The position numbers and the translations under genes are program-made. Shown here piece by piece: positions 43,553 through 52,048 of a stretch of 64,000 nucleotides of DNA. The notes below the pieces were generated by a model that was not told the DNA's origin, ran no database searches, and was given only the letters and a program-made list of their open reading frames with translations. Each line of letters opens with the position of its first letter. The stretch's first letter is position 1. The stretch comes from Adhaeribacter swui (GTDB lineage: Bacteria > Bacteroidota > Bacteroidia > Cytophagales > Hymenobacteraceae): positions 4,408,585-4,472,584 of the forward strand of contig NZ_CP055156.1 in the NCBI RefSeq assembly GCF_014217805.1, read 5' to 3'.

Positions 43553-44774
43553 AGTAAACGCGGAGTTTATGAAGAAGGAGCTTGATTTAAAAAAGCTCGA
43601 GCTTTCGGCATTGCTGGAAATTACGCAGGCAATTAACGGCAACTTAACCGATCAGGATCTTTACAAAATCTATCATTTTACCTTACTGGCGCAATTGCAC
43701 ATTTCGCGGTTAAGTTTATTTGTGCTCGAAGATTCCTGGGAGTGTAAAGTAAATTTTGGCACCAGCTATAATTTTAAAAATGGCGAATCTTTGCCCGACG
43801 CCATTACGTGCCTCACCGAAATCAGCTACGTTACCGATTTGAACCTGGATGCGCAGTGGAGCGAGTTTGAAACCGTAGTGCCTATTTTGCAGAATAAAAA
43901 AATAATTGCTTTTGTTTTTATCGGCAATTCGCACGACTACTATTCTACTTTGGGCGCTTTATCTTTTGTGCAAACGCTAAGTAATATTATTTTGGTAGCT
44001 ATGCAAAATCGGCGCATGGCCCGGCAGCGTTTAGCAGAAGAAGCCATCCGGAACGAAATTAAAATTGCCCGCGAAGTGCAAACCATGCTTTTCCCGAAAG
44101 GTTTGCCCAACGATGATGCCTTAGCAATTCACGCGAGTTATTTGCCCCATTCTTCCATTGGCGGCGACTACTACGATTACATTCAAATTGATGCCGACCA
44201 GTTTTTGTTTTGCATTGCTGATGTTTCGGGGAAAGGTGTGCCGGCTTCGTTGTTAATGTCTAACTTTCAGGCGGGTTTACGCACCATCCTGCGTCAGACT
44301 ACCAACCTGTTAACCATTGTTTCGGAGCTTAATTTTTTAATTTATTGCAACGCCATTGCCGAAAAGTTTATTACGGCCTTCTTCGGTATTTATAACCGCC
44401 AGACTAAAGTATTAAGTTACGTAAACGCGGGGCATAATTCGCCGGTATTGCTGCACGAAAATAATGCGGTGCAATTACTTACCGAAGGGTGTACCATGTT
44501 GGGTATTTTTGAAACCTTGCCCTTTATATCCCTTACGGAGGTTCCCATTCCGGCTAAATCTTTAATGTTGTGTTATACCGATGGCTTAACCGAGGTATTT
44601 AACACCGACGAAGACGAGTATGGCCTGGAAAATACCATCAAGTTCCTGCAAAATTACCGGTACTTGCCCTTGCCCAAACTGCACGAAGAGCTGCTCGAAG
44701 AAATTAAAGAACACAACCAAGGCAGCACCAACTTCCACGACGACATTACCCTGCTTTCTTGCCGGTTTAAGTAG
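43545..44774 (+). CDS. GAF-SpoIIE/PP2C-type serine phosphatase (RsbU-like)
   Basis: A 409-residue protein from the ATG at 43545, which overlaps the permease stop; a longer frame from 43497 is less likely. The N-terminal 150 residues resemble a GAF-like sensor (LLEITQAINGNLTDQDLYKI), then a short coiled coil and a SpoIIE domain from about 190: MLFPKGLP, SSIGGDYYDY with the metal-binding aspartates, CIADVSGKGVPASLL, AGHNSP and CYTDGLTE. Such proteins dephosphorylate anti-sigma-factor antagonists or drive stress signalling. No RsbV/RsbW partner is in the window. Cytosolic. Confidence 0.87.
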   Translation: MPKVNAEFMKKELDLKKLELSALLEITQAINGNLTDQDLYKIYHFTLLAQLHISRLSLFVLEDSWECKVNFGTSYNFKNGESLPDAITCLTEISYVTDLNLDAQWSEFETVVPILQNKKIIAFVFIGNSHDYYSTLGALSFVQTLSNIILVAMQNRRMARQRLAEEAIRNEIKIAREVQTMLFPKGLPNDDALAIHASYLPHSSIGGDYYDYIQIDADQFLFCIADVSGKGVPASLLMSNFQAGLRTILRQTTNLLTIVSELNFLIYCNAIAEKFITAFFGIYNRQTKVLSYVNAGHNSPVLLHENNAVQLLTEGCTMLGIFETLPFISLTEVPIPAKSLMLCYTDGLTEVFNTDEDEYGLENTIKFLQNYRYLPLPKLHEELLEEIKEHNQGSTNFHDDITLLSCRFK

Positions 44775-44875
44775 AGTATAGTCGATGGTCGATAGTCCAA
44801 GGACCATTGGCTAAAGTCTGGCAGGGATGATTATAGGCTGTTTTTAGAATGTGAGGTATTCTTTCAGGTAGAATT
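44775..44875. repeat. Short palindromic repeat between convergent genes
   Basis: About 44780-44815 contains ATGGTCGATAGTCC and GGACCATTGG units with inverse symmetry (ATGGTC/GACCAT), like the block at 22468-22500. It may act as a terminator hairpin. Confidence 0.45.
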
Positions 44876-46336
44876 TTAAAATTTTACATCGATAACTTTG
44901 CCTTTCTCTGTAGTCCAAATATCCAACCGGATTAATACCACCAAAGAGAAGTAAAACAAAAAGCCGATTTTATCGGTTTCTACCAACTCATTTAAAAACA
45001 AGTGCACGGTAATAATAAAAAAGCATAAACCGGCCGCCAAAGTTATTTTTTTAAATTCTGGTGTAGTAGCTGCCCGGTGATACAACTTTTCGGGAAGGAG
45101 CAGGGCATAGCCCATTAAAATTAAAAACAAAATACCGCCAGGGTAACCTTGTTCGGCAAATTGCAACAAGAAATAATTGTGTACCGTGGATTTCTCCGGG
45201 TTATCGCTGACGTAGGTCGTAAATCGGCTTACCGTATATTTAAAATATTCGGGGTAAAAAGAGTTAGGGCCGTGGCCCATCACGGGTTTGGCAGCTACCA
45301 TGCGGGCGGCGGCAATCCAGCGGTACACCCGTTCCATCCCCGATACATCGCGTAAGGTGTAAGTGGCTTTCAAATGTTTGGTAATATCGCCCTGGTTAAA
45401 AATAGTTTTTTCGTACTCCGGGGCGTATTGCATGTAGCGGTAGTTCGAGCTAAAATATAGCACTGTGCCAAGGCAGATTATAAAAACTGAGAGCAACAAG
45501 TAGCGCGTTAACCGGAACCGGATAACCAAAGCATAGGCCAGTGCCAAAGGCAAACTTAACCACGAAGCCCGGGTGTAGGAGGCCGCCACTCCGGCCAACA
45601 GCAGCAAACTAACCATACCCCATAGAGCCTGCCAGAATTTGTTTTTTTGATAAAGGGTGAGGTACACCGAAAAGGGCAAAGCAGCCGCAGCTAATGCCCC
45701 ATAGGCCACGTGGTTCCGGAGAAAAGGCGCGACGATTTTATTAACTAAACCAAAAGAAAAACCTACCTGCGCGTGCCGCAACAACGTTATGCCCACCACA
45801 ATGCCCAAGGCTCCCATAAAAAAGTACAGGTATTTTTGCAGCGTAGCCGGGTTTTGCAGCAAGCTGCTCGTTAAAAATACAAACACCAATAAATACCAGC
45901 TTTTCGCGAGCAAATACTTTACGGAACGCACATAATTTTCAGAAAAAAGCGTAGTTACCACCGCCCACATAAATACGAGCAAAAGCATTTTAATTAAACT
46001 GTGCTTCCAGAAATGCGGGTTTTGTTTGGCACCCAAAAGCCAGGAGCCTAGCGTACAGCCAGCCAGCAAAATAATCAGGGGCTCTGAGAATAAATCGGTT
46101 CCTAAACCATTAGGCAAGTCTACTTCTACGGAAAACGGAATCGCAATCAATAATAAGTAATACAGAATCGAGTAATCCGTGAGTACCACGCCAATTACAA
46201 CGAATAACAAGGGTATAACCAGAATAAAAACATTCTGCCAGTAAATTGCCATTCCCAGACTCGCCAGTAAAATAAAGCTAAAAGCCCAAAACAGACCAAT
46301 AGTACGATTACCAGTAGCAGATTCCGGCCATATCAT
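44876..46336 (-). CDS. O-antigen ligase/Wzy-like polymerase
   Basis: A 486-residue integral membrane protein with about twelve helices. The start at 46336 forms an ATGA overlap with the upstream gene stop; a longer frame would overlap it by 109 bases. The Wzy_C-type region contains a large outer loop with MERVYRWIAAARMVAAKP, MGHGPNSFYPEY and TVHNYFLLQFAEQGYPGG, whose Arg and His residues are those expected in polymerases or ligases of surface glycans. It pairs with a Wzz-like protein, indicating Wzx/Wzy-dependent polymerisation. Confidence 0.85.
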   Translation of the reverse strand: MIWPESATGNRTIGLFWAFSFILLASLGMAIYWQNVFILVIPLLFVVIGVVLTDYSILYYLLLIAIPFSVEVDLPNGLGTDLFSEPLIILLAGCTLGSWLLGAKQNPHFWKHSLIKMLLLVFMWAVVTTLFSENYVRSVKYLLAKSWYLLVFVFLTSSLLQNPATLQKYLYFFMGALGIVVGITLLRHAQVGFSFGLVNKIVAPFLRNHVAYGALAAAALPFSVYLTLYQKNKFWQALWGMVSLLLLAGVAASYTRASWLSLPLALAYALVIRFRLTRYLLLSVFIICLGTVLYFSSNYRYMQYAPEYEKTIFNQGDITKHLKATYTLRDVSGMERVYRWIAAARMVAAKPVMGHGPNSFYPEYFKYTVSRFTTYVSDNPEKSTVHNYFLLQFAEQGYPGGILFLILMGYALLLPEKLYHRAATTPEFKKITLAAGLCFFIITVHLFLNELVETDKIGFLFYFSLVVLIRLDIWTTEKGKVIDVKF

Positions 46337-47484
46337 GCGTAAAAGGCTTGGTGCTGCAGGCTTCTTCTCCGTTCCAGCAGAGTTATTACCACCACCGACA
46401 GCACAAAAGTAACGAGCGTAGAACCCACAACAATTAACCACCGGATAGGCCGAATTTTTTTAAGCGCCGGAGTAGCCGGTTGCACCAGGTACAAAGAGGT
46501 AGTGCCATTTTTCAGGGTAAGTTGCGCTTCGGCGTAGGTTTGCCGGGCTTTTTGGTGTTCTTCCTGCAAAGCTTTAAAAGCGTTTTCCAGACGAGCGATA
46601 CGATCGGAGCCGGCTAAGTAAGACTCTAGATTAATGCTACTGCCGGCGCTTTTACTTTTTAATGCCTTTAATGCCGCCTGTAAACCTTTAATCTCGGCTG
46701 TAAGTGTAATAATTTTGGTATGATTTGCCGGAAGTTGGCTTTTGTAACTTTGCAGCGTGCCCTGCGCCTGTTGCAGATCGGTTTCGGTTTGCACTAAACG
46801 TTCCGCTAAAAAACGGCTTTCGGGCCTACCTTCGGCTTCAGCCGACATAGATCCGAAAATGTTGTATTGCTGCCGCGTTAACAGCAACGAATCCTGCATT
46901 TGTTTTAACTCTTGCCGTAAAACCAGTTCGCGTTGGGCATAAGCATCTAAAATTTTAAACTGATTAGATCGGGTTAGCTGTTGATTAACTGTATCAATTT
47001 GCTGCATAATGGCATTGGCCATCCGGGCCGCAAAAAAATTATTTTGGTCATCGAAAGAAACCTCTACTGCCGAACGGTTATTTTGGTAAATGTTGTAGTT
47101 GTATAAAAATTCTTCCGTTACTTTTTGCCGGATTTTATCGGAAGTATCGTGGGCCGGATAGCCGTAGTGCTCTGCGAGTTTAAATTTTTGAATAATGTGT
47201 TTTAAAACCGGCTGCGATTGCCCGATGCTAATAAGTCGGTCGGCATCGTCAGTGCTCATGCTCAGAGCTAAGCGCTCTTGGGTGGTATATTCGGGGTTAA
47301 GGGTGGTTTGCAGGGCCGGCAAATTAGTAGGATAGAAAATGGCCGTAGACCGGTAAATATCCGGCAATAACAACGCCGTAATAACACTCACCAGAAAACC
47401 AGCCAAAGTTACTCCTGCTAAGGGCCAGCGCCATTGCTGCATTAAGGGTAAAAATTTATTTAAATTAAATTCCGAAGACGCCAT
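46333..47484 (-). CDS. Wzz-like chain-length determinant/polysaccharide co-polymerase
   Basis: A 383-residue protein with two membrane helices (about 18-40 and near 345-367) flanking a large periplasmic domain with long coiled coils (about 150-320), and a proline-containing PALKKIRPIRWL before the second helix: the plan of Wzz/PCP proteins. There is no C-terminal tyrosine kinase domain. The ATG at 47484 is chosen; a TTG at 47499 would add five residues. It overlaps the Wzy-like gene by ATGA, so the two are translated together and should act as a pair setting chain length. Confidence 0.85.
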   Translation of the reverse strand: MASSEFNLNKFLPLMQQWRWPLAGVTLAGFLVSVITALLLPDIYRSTAIFYPTNLPALQTTLNPEYTTQERLALSMSTDDADRLISIGQSQPVLKHIIQKFKLAEHYGYPAHDTSDKIRQKVTEEFLYNYNIYQNNRSAVEVSFDDQNNFFAARMANAIMQQIDTVNQQLTRSNQFKILDAYAQRELVLRQELKQMQDSLLLTRQQYNIFGSMSAEAEGRPESRFLAERLVQTETDLQQAQGTLQSYKSQLPANHTKIITLTAEIKGLQAALKALKSKSAGSSINLESYLAGSDRIARLENAFKALQEEHQKARQTYAEAQLTLKNGTTSLYLVQPATPALKKIRPIRWLIVVGSTLVTFVLSVVVITLLERRRSLQHQAFYA

Positions 47485-47818
47485 GTAACTATTGCCCAAC
47501 TTTACGCTTTATCGTTAATTTAAATTTTTAAAAATTCTGGTTTTCGCCACTCCATTATTGTGTAAGTTTCGAGATTAAAACAGAAGCTGCTTCGCATTCT
47601 AAAATGTAATAATTAAATCTACCAACTAGAAGCGAGTAGGATTTTGTGGAGATATCCCATTTTGGTGGTGGAGACACCCCCAAAGGCGCAGGTTGCCTCA
47701 ATTTCTATTAATACTAAACAGCTTCACAATAAAATACTCGCTATCACTACATCAGCCGATAAGTAGATTTACACTTCTCACTTTATTCAAAAGTCTTCTA
47801 ATATCTTACATCCAACAT
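47485..47818. other. 334-base intergenic region
   Basis: Contains an AT-palindrome copy (about 47521-47536) upstream of the Wzz-like gene and no convincing gene. Short frames here extend only as shadows of the methyltransferase. Confidence 0.5.
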
Positions 47819-48601
47819 CTAATATCCTGCTACTGGTGCCTGGTTAATTTTTTGAAATTCCATTTTGGTAACTTCTTTTTTCAGAATAAAAAATGGATCC
47901 ATAAGCCGGGTAATGGGCAATGTGGCTTTTTCTAAAAATAACGATAATTTACTTAATGGTTCGCCTTCTATCCGGTTAGCCGGGTTAAATAACTTCCGGA
48001 TGGCGCCACAAACATAATAACTAACATGAATAGGCAAATATTGGGTAGCTACCAGTTCAAATCCTTTATTTTTTAAAATTTCGACGTAAGTGCTAATCGG
48101 CCGCCCGATGTTTAACTCGTCGCCTTTTTCCGTTGCTTCGGTTCTTTCAAACAAAATTACTTTCTCGCGCGCTACCCGGCCCATTTCTTCCAGGTACAGC
48201 CGAAACATGTTATAATCGGTGTTGTGTTGCAAAACCGTAACGGAGTAAACAATATCCATGGCGTTATCGGGTAATGGAATGCCGGTACCATCTGTTTTTA
48301 TCAATTCTACGGTATTATTATTTACATTTTGCGCTGCCAATTGCAACATGTTTTCGGATAAATCCACGCCAACTAAACGGGCGGGTAGGTGCCGGAGCAC
48401 TTCCCGTAAGTTGCCACCGGGGCCGCTACCTAGTTCTAAAACCGATTTACCCCGAAAATTTATCTGGTTAAAAACTTTCAGAAATTGCTGCCTTTTGTAT
48501 TCATAATACGGTTCATCATCTCCCGCAATTACGTTTCCGTTGTTTCTTTTGGCAATTTCCTGGGCTACTTTCGACCAGTATTTTTCGGGGATATAGTTCA
48601 T
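47819..48601 (-). CDS. Class I SAM-dependent methyltransferase
   Basis: A 260-residue protein from the ATG at 48601 (MNYIPEKYW); an upstream in-frame ATG at 48664 adds a hydrophobic stretch that does not belong to the domain. The SAM-binding motif VLELGSGPGGNLREV is near residues 54-68, followed by VGVDLSENML and the DIVYSVTVLQH motif. The C-terminal part is larger than the minimal fold. It lies among surface polysaccharide genes, so methylation of a sugar or lipid carrier is likely, but the acceptor is unknown. Confidence 0.83.
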   Translation of the reverse strand: MNYIPEKYWSKVAQEIAKRNNGNVIAGDDEPYYEYKRQQFLKVFNQINFRGKSVLELGSGPGGNLREVLRHLPARLVGVDLSENMLQLAAQNVNNNTVELIKTDGTGIPLPDNAMDIVYSVTVLQHNTDYNMFRLYLEEMGRVAREKVILFERTEATEKGDELNIGRPISTYVEILKNKGFELVATQYLPIHVSYYVCGAIRKLFNPANRIEGEPLSKLSLFLEKATLPITRLMDPFFILKKEVTKMEFQKINQAPVAGY

Positions 48602-48693
48602 TTGCTTAAGCTTATAATTACAAAAAACTACATAAAAACCATGATATGCAAGCCAGGAGAGCATACCGGTTAAATCGCCTTTAAATTAAAATC

Positions 48694-48723
48694 TTGCGAA
48701 CTGGGCTAGGCTATTTATATTTG
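48694..48723 (+). promoter_or_regulatory. Promoter of the flippase-glycosyltransferase operon
   Basis: TTG (48694-48696) and TATATTTG (48716-48723) match the -33/-7 Bacteroidota promoter with 19 bases between. Transcription should begin near 48729, just before a 30-bp palindrome. Confidence 0.7.
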
Positions 48724-48750
48724 CGCATTGTTAATCATCCGGCGATTGCA

Positions 48751-48780
48751 GAAACAGAAATTTTTAAAAATTTCTGTTTC
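48751..48780. repeat. Perfect 30-bp palindrome with AT core
   Basis: Left half GAAACAGAAATTTTT (48751-48765) and right half AAAAATTTCTGTTTC (48766-48780) are exact inverse complements. It lies in the predicted leader of the flippase mRNA and could form a hairpin or bind a dimeric protein. Confidence 0.85.
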
Positions 48781-48848
48781 TATCTTCTGGAAATCATTAT
48801 TCCCTTACCCGAAAACGTATTAAAAAGCTATTTGGTAATATCAGCCTG

Positions 48849-50246
48849 GTGGTGCTGCTTAATTTACTCGTGAAACCGGTTTGGCTGGTTCTGGAAAATA
48901 ACGTGCAAAACCAAATCGGGCATATGGCTTATGGTACTTTTGCTGCTTTATTTTCTTTTACCTACCTCTTTACTGCCTTCACCGATTTAGGCGTTCACCA
49001 GTATTTTACGAAACAAACCGCCGCTAACCCGGCTTTTATGCCCGCGCATTTACCGGTAATTTTGCCTTTTAAAACCATTATTTCTTTGTTGTTTCCGGTG
49101 CTTATGGTGGTAGCGGGTTGGGTAATTGGGTATAAGGCGCAGGAGCTTTATTATTTAACGTTAATTGGCTTTGCTTTTACGTTTACCCAGTTTACGCTTT
49201 TTTTACGGGGCATATTGCAGGCGCACCAATACTTTAATCTCGATGCCTTATTGTCGGTGTTAGAGCGTTTTCTGCTGATTTTTATTATTGCGGCTTTGCT
49301 GTATTTCGGCATTAACCTCGAAAAATACGTGTACGCGCGGCTAGCCTCGGTACTTCTTACGTTCGGTATTTTGTTTTTGATTTTTCGGCGCACCTTTGGC
49401 GCATTTCCGGCCAGGTGGAATTCTTCGCAACTGCTTCGGGTAATTAAAGCCAGTTTTCCGTTTGCCGTAATTAACCTGGTTTATGGAATTAACGAGAAAG
49501 TAGATATGGTGCTATTGGAGCGCTTAGCCTCGAGCGAAGAAGCCGGAATTTACGCCGGGGCGTACCGGTGGGTAGATGCCGTTATGATGTATACCTGGAC
49601 GGTGCTGCCCATCTTTTTTGCCAAGTTTGCGGCGCATCAACGCGAGCCCCAGGAGCAGCAAAAATTATTACGCTTTGGGCAGGTAATCGGGAGTGTACCT
49701 TTAATTTTTATGAGTGTATTCGTGTTTTTTTACGGCGAAAAGTTGTTCTGGCAGTTTAGCAATTCGTCGGCAACGGAGTTAAATTTAATGCGTTTAAACC
49801 TGCAAATTTTATTTGCCAGCGTTTTGGTGCACGGTTTTTTTGCTATTTACTCTACCATTCTTACGGCCAGTAATTGGGAATTAACGGTAAGTAAGTTGGT
49901 GGCCGCTAGTATTGTGGTAAACGTGCTGCTTAACTTTATTTTTATTCCGGCTTATGGTTCTTTGGCGGCGGCCGTTAATACCCTGCTAAGCGCCGTGTTG
50001 GTTTCGGGGGGGTATCTGGCTCTATTGCGGCCTAAGTTAAACATTACCATCCCATTTGTATTAATTTTAAAATTAGGATTAACCACGCTTGGGTTAGCAG
50101 GAATATTTTATATTTTATCCTGGTTTTCGGGTTATTGGTGGTTAAACACTATCCTGGCGGGTTTCGCGTTAATAGGATTGTTGTTTGTTACCCGCATCAT
50201 TAATCTCTCCGAAATCAAGGCAAATCTGCTCACGCCAAATAAGTAA
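48849..50246 (+). CDS. Wzx-like oligosaccharide flippase
   Basis: A membrane protein with about 12-14 helices of the MOP/polysaccharide flippase family, from LVLENNVQNQIGHMAYGTFAAL onward, with INEKVDMVLLERLASSEEAGIYAGAY as the typical central block (two adjacent segments). GTG at 48849 gives 465 residues, but the open frame reaches back to a TAA at 48765-48767 without any ATG, and the extra basic residues (TRKRIKKLFG) look like a real N-terminus. A non-standard start such as ATT at 48819 is possible. It would flip lipid-linked oligosaccharides outward, serving the Wzy/Wzz pair. GT4 follows 19 bases on. Confidence 0.85.
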   Translation: MVLLNLLVKPVWLVLENNVQNQIGHMAYGTFAALFSFTYLFTAFTDLGVHQYFTKQTAANPAFMPAHLPVILPFKTIISLLFPVLMVVAGWVIGYKAQELYYLTLIGFAFTFTQFTLFLRGILQAHQYFNLDALLSVLERFLLIFIIAALLYFGINLEKYVYARLASVLLTFGILFLIFRRTFGAFPARWNSSQLLRVIKASFPFAVINLVYGINEKVDMVLLERLASSEEAGIYAGAYRWVDAVMMYTWTVLPIFFAKFAAHQREPQEQQKLLRFGQVIGSVPLIFMSVFVFFYGEKLFWQFSNSSATELNLMRLNLQILFASVLVHGFFAIYSTILTASNWELTVSKLVAASIVVNVLLNFIFIPAYGSLAAAVNTLLSAVLVSGGYLALLRPKLNITIPFVLILKLGLTTLGLAGIFYILSWFSGYWWLNTILAGFALIGLLFVTRIINLSEIKANLLTPNK

Positions 50247-50265
50247 AATTCTGCTATCTGTTTGC

Positions 50266-51417
50266 ATGAAAATAGTTGTTAATACCCGGGTTTTATTACC
50301 CGATCAGTTAGAAGGAGTGGGCAAGTTTACGCACGAAATACTGTGGCACCTGGTAGGGCAACATCCGGAGCACGAATTTTATTTTTTGTTCGACCGTCCG
50401 TACCATCCGCAGTTTATTTACGGGCCAAATGTAAAACCCTTGGTTATTTACCCCCCGGCCCGGCATCCTTTTTTGTTTTACCTGTGGTTTCAGGGAATGG
50501 TGCCGCGGGTATTGCGGCAACTAAAAGCCGATGTTTTTCTATCGATGGATAACATGACCAGCCTGCGCACGCAAGTGCCCCGGGTTACGGTTATTCACGA
50601 TTTGGCTTACCTGCATTTTCCGGAAGAAAAAAAGTATTTGGACCGGCGTTATTACGAACGGTTTATCCCCCAATTTGCGGCGGCATCGCGGGCTATTTTA
50701 ACGGTTTCGGAGTTTACCAAAGCCGATGTGGTGCAACAATTAGGGGTAGCGCCCCAAAAAATACAGGTAACTCCCTGCGGTGTTTCTAATTTTTTTAAAC
50801 CAACAGCTTACGCGCAGCAAATAGAAATCCGGCAAAAATACTGCGCCGGCGAAATGTATTTTGTATTTGTGGGCGCTTTGCAGCCCCGGAAAAACCTGGC
50901 CAACGTATTTAAAGCTTTTGATTTTTTTAAAAATTTAACCCGCAGCGAAGTAAAACTGGTAATTGTGGGCCGCAAAGCCTGGAAAGCCCAATCTATTTTA
51001 AAAGCTTACCGCCAAATGGAGCATAAAGCCGATGTGGTTTTTACCGGCCGGGTTTCGGATGCGGAGGTCCGGCAATTGTACGGTTCGGCCCTGGGGCTGG
51101 TTTTTCCTTCTATTTTCGAAGGTTTTGGTTTACCTATTATTGAAGCCCAGAAATGCCATTGCCCCGTAATTACCAGCAATACCAGTTCCATGCCCGAAGT
51201 AGCCGGAAATAGCGCCCTGTTAGTAAATCCATTATTGCCCGACGAAATAGGTGAAGCTCTGATGCAACTGTACCATTATCCCGATAAACGAGAAGCCCTA
51301 ATTCGGTTGGGGCAGCAAAATTGCCAGCGCTATTCTTGGTCACATTCTGCGCAATTAGTTTATCAAAAACTGGAAGAAGCCGTACAAACCCCAAATATTT
51401 CAGTTAAGTACGGGTAA
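50266..51417 (+). CDS. Glycosyltransferase family 4
   Basis: A 383-residue GT-B enzyme from the ATG at 50266; a longer frame from 50185 overlaps the flippase gene and is rejected. LEGVGKFTHEILWHL (N-terminal acceptor loop), RVTVIHDLAYLHFPEEKKYL, FVGALQPRKNLANVF and the donor-binding FPSIFEGFGLPIIEA block are all typical. It transfers a nucleotide-activated sugar, often mannose or galactose, to a growing lipid-linked glycan in the cytosol. It is in an operon with the flippase, a deacetylase (one base gap) and a GT2. Confidence 0.88.
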   Translation: MKIVVNTRVLLPDQLEGVGKFTHEILWHLVGQHPEHEFYFLFDRPYHPQFIYGPNVKPLVIYPPARHPFLFYLWFQGMVPRVLRQLKADVFLSMDNMTSLRTQVPRVTVIHDLAYLHFPEEKKYLDRRYYERFIPQFAAASRAILTVSEFTKADVVQQLGVAPQKIQVTPCGVSNFFKPTAYAQQIEIRQKYCAGEMYFVFVGALQPRKNLANVFKAFDFFKNLTRSEVKLVIVGRKAWKAQSILKAYRQMEHKADVVFTGRVSDAEVRQLYGSALGLVFPSIFEGFGLPIIEAQKCHCPVITSNTSSMPEVAGNSALLVNPLLPDEIGEALMQLYHYPDKREALIRLGQQNCQRYSWSHSAQLVYQKLEEAVQTPNISVKYG

Positions 51418-51418
51418 A

Positions 51419-52048
51419 ATGCGAATTTTTAAAACTCCCGCTTTGTTGCGGTTTTTATATCCGGAATACGTCTGGCAACAACCCAATACCAAAAAAATTA
51501 TTTATCTTACTTTCGACGACGGACCTATTCCGGTGGTAACAGAATTTGTGTTAAATCAATTGGCCAACTTTCAGGCGAAAGCTACTTTTTTCTGCGTGGG
51601 CGAAAATATAGGCCGCTACCCGGACATCGCCCGGCAGGTGGTGCAGCAAGGCCATCAACTGGCAAATCATACGCATAATCATTTACGAGGCTGGGCAACT
51701 CCCACGGAAGATTACGTGCAGAATATTCAAAAATGCCAGGAGCAAATAAGTCAAATTCAACCGGAAAACGGCGTTAAACTGTTTCGGCCACCTTATGGCC
51801 GCATTAAAAAAAAGCAATTTTTAAAAATTAAATCTTCTTATCGCGTCATCATGTGGGATATCCTTACGTATGATTTCGATGTTAACCTGGCGCCGGAGCA
51901 AATCCTGCAGAAAATTTTAAAAAAAACTACTGCTGGCTCGGTCGTGGTTTTTCATGATTCCGTAAAAGCGTTTCCTAACCTGCAGTACGTGCTGCCCCGT
52001 TTTCTGCATTATTTCACCGGGCTTGGTTACAGCTTTAAATTATTATGA
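51419..52048 (+). CDS. NodB-type polysaccharide deacetylase
   Basis: A 209-residue protein with all NodB motifs: YLTFDDGPIP (base Asp and metal Asp), HTHNH (metal histidines), FRPPYGR and VVFHDSVKA. It deacetylates N-acetylhexosamine units, and similar proteins act on polysaccharides, peptidoglycan or chito-oligosaccharides. It lacks an obvious signal peptide, so it may act on cytosolic lipid-linked sugars. Its stop overlaps the next glycosyltransferase start (ATGA), and it begins one base after the GT4 stop, so the three are translationally linked. Confidence 0.88.
   Translation: MRIFKTPALLRFLYPEYVWQQPNTKKIIYLTFDDGPIPVVTEFVLNQLANFQAKATFFCVGENIGRYPDIARQVVQQGHQLANHTHNHLRGWATPTEDYVQNIQKCQEQISQIQPENGVKLFRPPYGRIKKKQFLKIKSSYRVIMWDILTYDFDVNLAPEQILQKILKKTTAGSVVVFHDSVKAFPNLQYVLPRFLHYFTGLGYSFKLL

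Noticed and set aside
46337-46441. Longer N-terminus for the Wzy-like protein
   Set aside because: It would overlap the Wzz-like gene by 109 bases; the ATG at 46336 gives a classical ATGA coupling and a normal membrane-protein start.
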